DNA of 64,000 bases from NCBI GenBank assembly GCA_039707465.1, contig CM077643.1, positions 327,790,419 through 327,854,418 of the forward strand, in the 5' to 3' direction. Source of the DNA: Rhabdophis nuchalis. Lineage: Eukaryota; Chordata; Lepidosauria; Squamata; Natricidae. Positions 55,900 through 64,000 of the stretch are shown here, in pieces. The first letter of the stretch is position 1. Each line of letters opens with the position of its first letter. The translations under genes and the position numbers were made by a program. The notes beneath the pieces were generated by a model. The model made no database searches, was not told where the DNA came from, and saw nothing but the letters and a program-made list of their open reading frames with translations.

Positions 55900-56489
55900 T
55901 GGGAGCTTCCCGTTACTCCCACGTAACACCTCTCCTGCGTCACCTGCACTGGCTACCGGTAGCCTTCCGGGTGCGCTTCAAGGTGCTTGTCACCATCTTC
56001 AAATCGCTCCATGGCTCGGGGCCTAGCTATTTGCGGGACCGTCTCCTGCCACATACCTCCCTGCGTCAGATACGCTCCCACAGAGAGGGCCTACTGAGGG
56101 TGCCAACCGCCGGTCAATGCCGGCTAGTGGTGCCCAGGGGTAGGGCCTTCTCCGTGGCAGGGCCGGCCCTCTGGAACGACCTACCCCCCGAACTTCGCAC
56201 TATCACTGACCTTCCCCTCTTTTGCCGTTCACTTAAAACATACTTTTTTCAACAAGCTGGTCTTGCTTAATCGTTAGATTTTATTGTATATAGCTTCTGC
56301 CAAATACGTAAATGGACGTGGGTTTTTTAGGGGGAATTTTAGCACAGGTTTCTATTTAATTCTTTTTATTCATATTTATTGTATTGTTTTCTATCTTGTT
56401 GGTTTTAATTTCCTGTGCACCGCCCTGGGTCCATTTCGATGGAGAAGGCGCGGTATATAAATCGAATAAATAAATAATAATAATAATAA

Positions 56490-57689
56490 TAATAACCCTT
56501 CATGATAGATTCCAGGATTACAAAAAATGAAGGCAAAGAAAATAAAGTCATTTATATAACATTAAGGCTTGCTAAAAACAGAATATAAGACGTACGCCAA
56601 ACAAGGCTCCATTGCACTCTGCTCTTTCTCGAGAAAAGCCTGCAAATGGAAGACTCCCCCTGAAACCATTGCAATGTTATTTTAGTAACAGCACTGTAAA
56701 TTAATCATTTCACCAACTGGCCCAAGACAATCTTTCTTTTTTGTTTAGATCCATAATAGTTCCACCAAACTTTTAACATTTTAAAACAGATCAGATTAAG
56801 CACTTTCACACTGATTTCTCTGGGGAATTTAAGTAGTGCATTTTTTTTTTCTCCCAGGAGGCTTCCAGGTTGCTTAATTATAAGAGGAAGGTGCCCATTG
56901 TTTAGATTTAAAGAAAAGGGGGTTTCAGAAGACCCATTGTTTAATGTTATTTTAAGCCATTGGGGAAACAGAAAGCTGTTAATTGAATTTTGAAAGATAG
57001 TTATACTGGCTCTGCTAATGCCAAGATTTACACAATGGAATCAGCTTAATTGACTTTAGCTGCAGCTGTTCAGAGCTTTATGGAGGACAGATTCACCTAG
57101 TGATTCCTTACCTTCAGCAAAAAAGTGATTCAAGCAGGAACTGTGTTGCTATCAGAATTCTTGAAGCAGGAAATGATCCTTGGAACCTAACCATACATGC
57201 CTGGATCACTGACTGGTTGAATGTTGCTGATCTTAATGCATAACAAAAGGATAATAATTTCCATTAAAAATTCAACTCAAAAACATCAGTGGAGGAACTC
57301 TTACTGTGGTCTGAATAATTATGCTATCTCCATTTTTAATTTGAGTCATTTAATAAAACCAGTTTTCTAGGTTTTTCAACAACATAACTATCTTAATACA
57401 TAGATTGTGTTCACTCCAAAATACAGTTAGTTCATTTTTCTGCCTTTAGACATAGGCAACAAGGCAAAACAAATATATAGAAAATAACTCTGAACTAGCT
57501 GATGAATGGTCGGGTAGAGAAGAAATAATGGTGCAAGTGTAATTGTAGGAGATAATCAGGCTGCGTACAAGGGAGGGGTCAAACCTGTCAACAGTCTTGG
57601 CTCCAAAGAGATTTAGGTCCAGCCCATCTTGAATTTCTTTATATTCTTAACTCTTGCTAATTCCCCTTGACTGTTAGTAGTTCAGATTC
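56490..57689. other. No gene recognised; 56840-57110 is complex and repeat-free
   Basis: No reading frame or repeat family. 56840-57110 has TTAATTGA-type and AGCTGCAGCTGTTC motifs and lacks low-complexity features, as some regulatory elements do, but this is only an impression. Confidence 0.35.
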
Positions 57690-57697
57690 TTGTAGAG

Positions 57698-59050
57698 CAG
57701 GCATGTCCAAAGTCCGGCCCGCGGGCCATTTGCGGCCCGGGGGTCGGTTTAATACGGCCCTCCAACAGCCCTCCCTGCTCTGTAAAAATGTGGCCCTCTC
57801 TTCCTCCCTCTGTCTGTGGGGCTGTGTGGCTGGGAGGGAGGTGGACGGAGGTTACGGACGCCTCCTCCCGCAGTGGGCGAGGGAGCAGGCGGGGTGAGCA
57901 CCCAAGACTACCGTCATCTTAAGCACCACCGAGGCTGTCGCCCGGCAGGGGCGTCAGGCAGGGAAGCCGGTCGCGACTCCATCGCTGCACGTTCTGGGGC
58001 TGCGAAGCTGGGAGGGATGTGAACGCGCGGCCCCAGAACGTCCGCTTGGCGCGTTCACCTCCCTCCCAGCCATGCAGCCCCAGAACGTGCAGCTCCCGCC
58101 GCACAAGGTCGCCCGGCAGGGGCGTCAGGCAGGGAAGACGGATGCGCGGCCTCAGAACGTAAGCCGTGGTGCCTGCCGGAGGGAGCCGCGATGGAGACGC
58201 GACCGGCTTCCCTGCCTGACGCCCCTGCCGGGCGACAGCCTCGGTGGTGCTTAAGATGACGGTAGCCTTGGGTGCTCACCCCGCCTGCTCCCTCGCCCAC
58301 TGCGGGAGGAGGCGTCCGTAACCTCCGTTCACCTCCCTCCCAGCTTCGCAGCCCCAGAACGTGCAGCGATGGAGGCGCGACCGGCTTCCCTGGGAGGGAG
58401 AGAGACGGAGGGAGAGAGGGAGGGAATGAGATGGAGAGAGACACAGATAGAGAATGAATCGGAATCGGATTGAATCGGAGACAGACGGGGAAAGAGGGAA
58501 AGAGGGAGAGACAGACATACAGAGAGAGGGAGGGAGGGAGAGAATCAGAGAGAGTGACACACACAGAGACAGGGAGAGACAGAGAGAGGGAGGGAGAGAC
58601 AGATAGATAGAGACTGATTAAGTGAGTGAGAGACAGACAGACAGACAGACAGACACACACACAGAGTGACAGAGAGAAAGAGAGAAAGAGAGAGAGAGAC
58701 AGAAAGAAAGAGAGAAAGAGAGAGAAATGGAGAGAGAGAGAGAGAGAGGAAGAAAGAGAGAGAGAGAGAAAGAAAGAGAGACAGAAAGAAAGAAAGAGAA
58801 AAAGAGAGAGAGAGAAAGAAAGAGAGAAAGAGTGAGAGAAATGGAGAGAGAGAGAGAGGAAGAAAGAGAAAGAGGTAGGTAAGTTTTTTAAAAATTTATT
58901 TTCAATACATTGTGAAAATTCAACTGTCATAAAATAATTTATTTGCATTTAATTGTAATGGTTCAAAGAATGTTCGGAAAAATGTTCGGCCCTCCACCAT
59001 GTTCACTTCATCCAATCTGGCCCTTTTTGAAAAAAGTTTGGACACCACTG
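57698..59050 (+). mobile_element. hAT element, 1.35 kb, with inverted GC-rich blocks
   Basis: The ends CAGGCATGTCCAAAGTCCGG and AAAAGTTTGGACACCACTG are flanked by TTGTAGAG (57690-57697) and TTGTAGAA (59051-59058). Inside, 57830-57990 and 58175-58390 are inverted copies (GAGGCTGTCGCCCGGCAGGG, CCACCGAGG), and 58390-58875 is a GA/GACA-rich tract. It has the same plan as the 34632 element (palindromic GC-rich core, then purine tract) but different ends. The 297-codon minus frame is low-complexity with frames on both strands, so it is not accepted as a gene. Confidence 0.83.
58390..58875. repeat. Purine-rich GA/GACA/GAAA tract
   Basis: Nearly all purine on the plus strand with short GACA and (CA)n inserts, inside the hAT element. 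Confidence 0.9.
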
Positions 59051-59058
59051 TTGTAGAA

Positions 59059-59865
59059 AGAGCTTAAGCTTGCAATACATCTTTGTACCTATTTGAACTG
59101 CCTGGATTTCCTGATTTCCCTGGTGCTTGACATTAATGCATGAAATTGACCCTGTGAAATAACTAGTCCTCCAATATTGTTTTTCTGAATCTTTAGGGTG
59201 CCTGTGTGAAAGCAAACCACACTGATCTCATTTGCCACATCTGATCACCCCCCCCCCCAAAGGAACAGAATGACTGAAAAAACCCCTATGTGATTTTAAA
59301 TAAATAACATTAAGTTTAAGTTTCCTTCCTTCCTTCCTTCCTTCCTTCCTTTCTTCTTTTTCCTGTTCCTCTTGGTTCTAATTTCTTCTTCCTTCCCCTC
59401 TTTCCATATTTTAACTTCCTTTCTCTCTTTCCATCTTTCCTTCCTTTTGTCTGTCTTTCCACTTCCCCTTTCTCCTTTCCGGTCCCTTCTTGCATGCTCA
59501 AATGCAAAAGGGGAAACATTTCTCCTTTTGTTTTGTATTTAGTTTGTTTTGCTAGCCCTCTGCCATCAAAAACAGAGCTCGGGGTGGGGGGGGGGGGGCA
59601 GGACACTTGAAATGCTGTTGGCGTCTTGCAAAAGAAAATCTGTTATGAAGACCAGCAAAGTTTACATGACTTTTTATAATTTACAAATTTTTAATTACAA
59701 AAATAAAATATTTTATTTTTCTAACTTAAAAAAAAACATTATTAGAACAGCACCAATAGTAAGCACTTCTGGTCTATTGCTTCCCAGAATGGCCAAATTA
59801 TTATAAACTAGTGCATGATCATAGAAACAATGCAGGGAATGCAAAAAAAAAAATTTATTACAGTT
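59059..59865. other. No gene; (CCTT)n and C/G homopolymers
   Basis: (CTTC)n at 59321-59352, pyrimidine-rich to 59480, a C run near 59248 and a G run near 59585. No supported coding. Confidence 0.5.
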
Positions 59866-59869
59866 TGAG

Positions 59870-60360
59870 ACTGATGCAAAATTATCAAGCACTTAAAACA
59901 TTTTGTATTAAAGGTTTTACAAGAACATAAAAACTAATACAAGAAAAAAGAAGGAAGAAAGGAAAAACAAAAAGAGAAAAAAGAAAGAAAGAAAGAAAGA
60001 AGTGCAGAAAAATAAAATCGAATAAAGTAGCAAGAAGAAGCTTCCAATTTCTTCTGTAACAAAGTACAATTACAATGTCTCTTATTCTATGATTACAAAA
60101 AAGCTTACTTTTTTATTATCCAATATTTTTCTAATCCTCAAAACTACAAATCATGAGTGCATTTCTTTCTGTTTCATGCAAAAATTCTATAAGGGATTTC
60201 CCATCAACCTTAAATACAGATCTTCTTTTATCTCTAATCAAAGAAGTTAATTTAGCCATCTCTGTAAGTTCCATCATCTTCACCAGCCATTCCTTCACTG
60301 TAGGTAATGTCAAATATTTCCACTTTTGAGCATATAACAGTCTTTCTGTGGGCATTTAAA
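59870..60360 (-). mobile_element. L1 LINE 3' end, antisense
   Basis: The ORF2 C-terminus (60358-60131) is followed by an A-rich 3' UTR including (GAAA)n-like sequence on the plus strand at 59960-60005. 5'-truncated near 60360. It is closer to recognisable L1 than the copy at 12548. Confidence 0.72.
60131..60358 (-). pseudogene. L1 ORF2 C-terminal fragment
   Basis: 74 residues: ERLLYAQKWKYLTLPTVKEW, LVKMMELTEMAKLTSLIRDK and SLIEFLHETERNALMICSFED. This matches the conserved C-terminal region of vertebrate L1 ORF2 (YAQKWK, W..K.....EMAKL). There is no stop in the fragment, but the rest of ORF2 is absent. Confidence 0.75.
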
Positions 60361-60900
60361 TTCTGGTTTAAAAAAAATATCTCTTGGCACTTTACAACCT
60401 TTCTAGATAAGGGCTGTTCATGTGAATTTCCAAGTATGTTTTAAATAAGCAGTTGGCTTGGAAATTTGCTGGATTGGAAATCGGTCCTTAAAATTCAACT
60501 GTAAAATGGAGCAGATGTATCCTGATCCACTATTATAGTCCCTAATCTTCCCATTATTATTATAGGAACACATGGCTAAAACTTCTGCACTAAGTTTCTA
60601 AAATGTATTATTCAAGCATCTGGTCAAATATATAATTAGCTGTGCCTGAACATCTAATCAATTTCAGAGTAAGAGGAATGCCTTGCTGAGAGTGAGGAGA
60701 GAGACATCAGAAAGATACAGAAGGGGAAAATACTGGAAACTTTTTTTTTTATTAGAATGCTTGGTAGAGATGGTTTGGGCAATTGCATTGACCTCTCAGT
60801 CATTCTGTGACAGTTATATTAAGGAGTGAAACACAAAGAAAGCTATTAGGAAATGCCATTGTATTGGGGGAAGGGGAAATTCAGCCTTTTCATTTTAACA
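60361..60900. other. No gene or repeat recognised
   Basis: Unique-looking AT-rich DNA. Confidence 0.4.
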
Positions 60901-60904
60901 AAAT

Positions 60905-61165
60905 AACAAGAGACCTTGGAGGTCTTCTAGTTCAATCGCCTGCTCAAGCAGGAGACCCTGTGCCATTTCAGACAAATAGATGCCCAGTTACTTTTTAAAA
61001 GCCTCCAGTGATGAAGCACCTACGACTTCTGAAGGCAAAGCTGTTCCACTGGTCTATTGCTCTCTCCGTCAAGAAATGTCTGCTAAATTCTAGTTTGCTC
61101 ATTAGCTTCCATCCATTGCTTCTTCTCTTGCTTCCCACTTTTTTTCCTCCTCCATTCTCAGTCCT
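60905..61165 (-). mobile_element. CR1 LINE 3' end, antisense
   Basis: GAGACCTTGGAGGTCTTCTA, then CAAGCAGGAGACCCTGTGCC and GTTCCACTGGTCTATTGC follow the CR1 3' UTR in reverse, ending near 61165. Diverged. Confidence 0.72.
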
Positions 61166-61294
61166 CTTGAAAACTGTCCACCCAATCAAAGAGATGACAT
61201 TGATGAATACCAAATCATCTAATAGCAAGACAGGAATTCTCACTCAGGAATTGTGAAGGAAGCATTAGTTTCTTCTAAACATCTTGGTTATTTC

Positions 61295-61597
61295 ATTTCA
61301 TTCATTTGGTTGTCCATTCTCTTCTTAAAAATCTCCAGTGATGGAGCACACAGAACTTCTGTAGGCAAGCTGTTCTCACTATTAAGAAGTTTCTCCTTAA
61401 TTCCAGGTTGCTTCTCTCCTTGATTAGTTTCCATCCATTGTTCCCTGTCTTGCCTTCAGGTGCTTTGGTAGATAAGTTGACCCTTTCCTCTTTGTGGCTG
61501 ACCTTCAAATACTGGAATACTGCTATCATGTCCCCCCTAGTCCTTCTTTTCTCTTGAGTGGCCGTGCCCAATTCCTGCAACCATTCTTCATATACAG
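61295..61597 (-). mobile_element. CR1 LINE 3' end, antisense
   Basis: CTCTTCTTAAAAATCTCCAG, TTGCTTCTCTCCTTGATTAG and CTATCATGTCCCCCCTAGTC follow the CR1 3' end. The minus frame includes IAVFQYLKVSHKEERVNLST and ERSNLELRRNF. Confidence 0.78.
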
Positions 61598-61700
61598 GTA
61601 GTCTTCAACTTAAACCACAACTGAGCTCCAAAATTATGTTGCTAAGTGAGACATTTGTTAAGTGAGTTTTGCCCCATTTTATGACTTTTCTTGCCTTATC
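61590..61700 (+). mobile_element. MITE end 'TACAGGTAGTC...' fragment
   Basis: ATACAGGTAGTCTTCAACTT, then GAGCTCCAAAATTATGTTGC and GTTAAGTGAGTTTTGCCCC. I recall a widespread squamate element beginning TACAGGTAGTCCTCGACTTA. Its inner module also appears inside two hAT-like elements here (21042-21092, 36323-36385). Only one end is present. Confidence 0.5.
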
Positions 61701-62030
61701 TTGGGAAACATCAAGATTATTTTGACTTACAAGGCTGCCAACATGCCAATGAGGTACTCCATCTTCCTTGAACTGAAGATCCAAGTCAACAGCAAGACAA
61801 AGGACAGAATGGATACCAAGCTTTGACACAAAGAAAAAAAAATGTTTGTACCTGTTGTATACAGGGAACTAGTTATCTTCTGTTCTGCTTGCCATAGCTG
61901 TGCTCTACACAAGTCATACCCAGCATTGGAATGAAGTAATAAATGATGCCACTCCTGTTTAATTGTCTTTTACAGATCCCCACCAGAATCACAAAAGCTC
62001 TTTAATGCTTGAATGATTGGAAACCTGAAA
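61701..62030. other. No gene or repeat recognised
   Basis: Unique-looking sequence with no supported feature. Confidence 0.35.
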
Positions 62031-62878
62031 CTGATGATGACACTCAGTTGTACATATCCACCCCAAACCACCCCAACGATGCTGTCGAGGTGCTGTCCCG
62101 GTGTCTGGAGGCCGTACGGATCTGGATGGGTAGTAACAAACTCAAGCTCAACCCATCCAAGACCGAGTGGCTGTGGTTTCCGGCACCCCGGTTCAGCCAG
62201 ATAAGTCCAACTCTGGCCATTGGGGGCGAACAACTGGCCCCCGTGGAGAGGACGCGCAACTTGGGCGTCCTCCTGGATTCCCGGCTGTCCAAGGAGGACC
62301 ATGTGGCGGCCGTGGCCAGGGGGGCATTCTATCAGGTACGCCTGATACGCCAGTTGCGCCCCTTACTGGACCGGGGAGCCCTTTGCACAGTCACTCAAGC
62401 ACTTGTGACGTCCCGGCTGGATTACTGTAACGCTCTCTACATGGGGCTCCCCTTGAGGTGCACTCGAAAGTTACAGTTAGTACAGAATGCGGCCGCGCGG
62501 GTGATTATGGGTGCCCCAAGGCAAACCCACGTAACACCTCTCCTGCGCGAGCTGCACTGGCTGCCTGTGGCCTTTCGAGTGCGCTTCAAGGTGTTGACGA
62601 CCATCTTTAAATCGCTCCATGGCTCGGGGCCTAGCTATATACGAGACCGCCTCCTGCCCCATACATCCCTTCATCCGATCCGCTCCCACAGAGAGGGTCT
62701 TCTTCGGGTGCCGTCGGCCGGGCAATGCCGGTTGGCGACACCCAGAGGAAGGGCCTTCTCTGTGGCGGGGCCGGCCCTCTGGAACGACCTACCCCCTGAC
62801 CTTCGCACAATCTTGGACCTCCGCCTCTTCCGCCAACGTCTTAAGACGTATTTATTCCAACAAGCCGGCCTAGGATAG
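62031..62878 (+). pseudogene. L2 ORF2 C-terminal domain, open frame
   Basis: About 282 open codons: DDTQLYISTPNHPNDAVEVL, LGVLLDSRLSKEDHVAAVAR, LHWLPVAFRVRFKVLTTIFK, ending LFQQAGLG at 62878. It lacks the first RT motifs and any start of its own. The lack of stops indicates recent insertion, not function. Confidence 0.8.
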
Positions 62879-63062
62879 CCCCCCGTTTCTGACGTTTTAA
62901 GGAAATTTGAAATTTGGTAGGGTTTTTAATATTGGGTTTTTAGCATGGGTTAATGAATTTAATTGCATTTTAATTGATATTTATTGTATTTCTGTGTTTT
63001 TAGATGCCTGTGCGCCGCCCTGGGTCCTAACAAGGAGAAGGGCGGGGTATAAAATTAATTTT
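62031..63062 (+). mobile_element. L2 LINE, 5'-truncated at the YADD motif
   Basis: Begins at the ADDTQLYIS codons and runs to the 3' UTR and hairpin CCGCCCTGGGTCC...GAAGGGCGG at about 63015-63045. The CTAACAAGGAG loop identifies the same subfamily as 13138, 30778 and 38824. Confidence 0.83.
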
Positions 63063-63084
63063 TTTTTTAAAAAAAACGTCCTGT

Positions 63085-63505
63085 TTCAGAACTATCCAGG
63101 ACTTTCACTTCTTTTCCAAAACAAAGCAGAAGCTTTATTTGCTCAAAAATAAAAGCAAAGGTACCTAAAAGAGGTAGTACAATGTTTGCTCTTCTGATTT
63201 CAGTACAATGTAGTACAATGTTTGCTCTTCTGATTTCTCCTCCTCTTTTAGAAAGCCCAGCTTCTGTTTGAATACAACTATCAAATGGGAATGGACATAG
63301 GAGCAGCTATGGTTTCAATGGGGAGATTGTTGATATTTTAAATCAAGCCAAATAAAAACATGCTAGGGAATTCTTAGAATTTTGGCATTCAGGCAAGTTT
63401 CAAGGTTGAAAACAACTTGATGGCACACAATCAAATCAAAAATCAAGGGGGAAATCACATCCCCATCAAGTCTGAGAGGGAAAGATGCTACATGTATACA
63501 GCCAG
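63085..63505. other. No gene; short tandem duplication
   Basis: A unit of about 33 bp containing TTTGCTCTTCTGATTTC is repeated in tandem at about 63178-63237. The rest is unrecognised. Confidence 0.45.
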
Positions 63506-63507
63506 AA

Positions 63508-63600
63508 AACACCTCTCTCTCTAGTACTGATAGCCTGGTGATGAATTGTCTGCAAGAAGCCAGCCAAGTTCAAAGGGCACCAAGAACTCAATGGAATAAC
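63508..63600 (+). mobile_element. Penelope-type terminal repeat, sense, degraded
   Basis: ACTGATAGCCTGGTGATGAA, TTGTCTGCAAGAAG and GCACCAAGAACTCAATGGAA match the outer part of the terminal repeat at 48290-48345. The hammerhead-like core is largely lost. Confidence 0.42.
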
Positions 63601-63685
63601 TGTGTCAGTGGCTCCACCTTTATACTACTCTCACCAAATTGTTCCTGATTTTCAATCAGAAACTCCTTGCAACTTAAATATATTT

Positions 63686-64000
63686 TTGATGTCAAACTTG
63701 ATTTCATTGAGAGCTGCATCGGGGTGGTGTTTGACCTCAGGGGATGGGATGGGTGTGGCCAGGTTGGGCATAGCCAACTTGACATCACTCGTGTTGGGTT
63801 TATCTGGTGGCCTGAATGCTCTGCCAGTAAAAACAGGCTCCTGAGCTCCCTTTTCCACCACGATGGTCTCCTGCTGCCCTCTGCCAGTGAAAATGGCACT
63901 CAGAGGGACCAGAGATACAGTTGCAATGGGGCCCGGCGTCCTCCACATGAATGTGCACATATGCACAGCGCGCACATGCATCTTACCTTCCAGCGACGCC
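63686..64000 (+). mobile_element. hAT element, left part, cut by window end
   Basis: TGTCAAACTTGATTTCATTGA followed by GAGCTGCATCGGGGTGGTGT and CTCTGCCAGTGAAAA resembles a common squamate hAT family beginning CAGGGGTGTCAAACTCGATTTC. Internal repeats of GCCAGTRAAAA. The 109-codon minus frame across it is an artefact of GC content. The right end lies outside the window. Confidence 0.6.

Larger units (their letters stand above)
55193..56480 (+). mobile_element. L2 LINE 3' half, split twice by other L2 tails
   Basis: Three segments belong together: 55193-55310 (TRGAFYQVHLVRQLRPFL-like), 55443-55552 (TSRLDYCNALYMGLPLRCTRRLQ) and 55897-56480 (HVTPLLRHLHWLPVAFRVRFKVLVTIFKSLHG...FFQQAGLA, then the 3' UTR, hairpin CCGCCCTGGGTCC...AAGGCGCGG and AAATAAT tail). 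Between them lie an antisense and a sense L2 tail. Confidence 0.75.

Noticed and set aside
58055..58948. 297-codon minus-strand frame
   Set aside because: Mostly poly Ser/Leu/Phe from a purine tract joined to an inverted repeat inside a hAT element.
63652..63981. 109-codon minus-strand frame resembling a small protein
   Set aside because: It overlies a recognisable hAT left end; its sequence is the translation of the element, not a gene.

Overview
This is repeat-dense, intron-poor vertebrate DNA with no convincing host protein-coding gene, no structural RNA gene and no operon-like order. It most likely comes from a squamate reptile, probably a snake. The evidence is the mixture of repeats: many L2-clade LINE copies of several ages, CR1 LINEs with an AATAG tail, L1 ends, a Penelope-like element, tRNA-derived SINEs, Helitrons with TC...CTAG ends, several families of non-autonomous hAT elements with 8-bp target duplications, and very long microsatellites including GATA arrays. 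Family names are recalled from general knowledge and were not checked against a library.

Layout. 1-2180 is unremarkable. 2180-5667 is a hAT element holding a CR1-tailed SINE, which is itself split by an L2 copy with an open 874-residue reading frame. 5.8-8 kb holds L2 ends and a hAT fragment. 8.2-9.2 kb holds CR1 and Penelope-type terminal repeats. 10.3-11.8 kb is an L2 copy whose catalytic YADD tyrosine codon is a stop. 12.53-13.95 kb is an L1 insertion with an 18-bp target duplication, holding an L2 copy. 15-29 kb is mostly unique AT-rich DNA with scattered L2, hAT, microsatellites and an old 119-bp duplication. 29.9-33.4 kb is a palindromic MITE split by a nearly complete antisense L2, which was split again by an opposite L2 end. 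34.6-36.5 kb is a 1.9-kb hAT-like element with large GC-rich palindromes. 37.9-42.5 kb holds more hAT, a layered GATA/GGTA/GGCA array and a CR1>hAT>L2 nest. 42.8-45.5 kb is an antisense Helitron full of microsatellite, CR1 and hAT. 47-49.4 kb has two small Helitrons and a SINE. 50-52.8 kb is the most interesting block: short elements combining a tRNA-like Pol III head with complete hammerhead-ribozyme folds, flanking a Penelope-like element with RT and GIY-YIG remnants. 54-54.8 kb is a decayed copy of a dispersed protein family. 55.2-56.5 kb is a stack of L2 copies. 57.7-59.05 kb is a hAT element. 60-61.7 kb holds L1 and CR1 ends. 62-63.06 kb is L2, and the window ends inside another hAT element.

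The elements interact by nesting and supply of machinery: CR1 probably moved the CR1-tailed SINE, L2 3' tails seed ATT and AAAT microsatellites, an absent hAT transposase moved the many short hAT elements, and a Penelope-type RT may have moved the ribozyme-bearing units. The window is best read as intergenic or intronic DNA.
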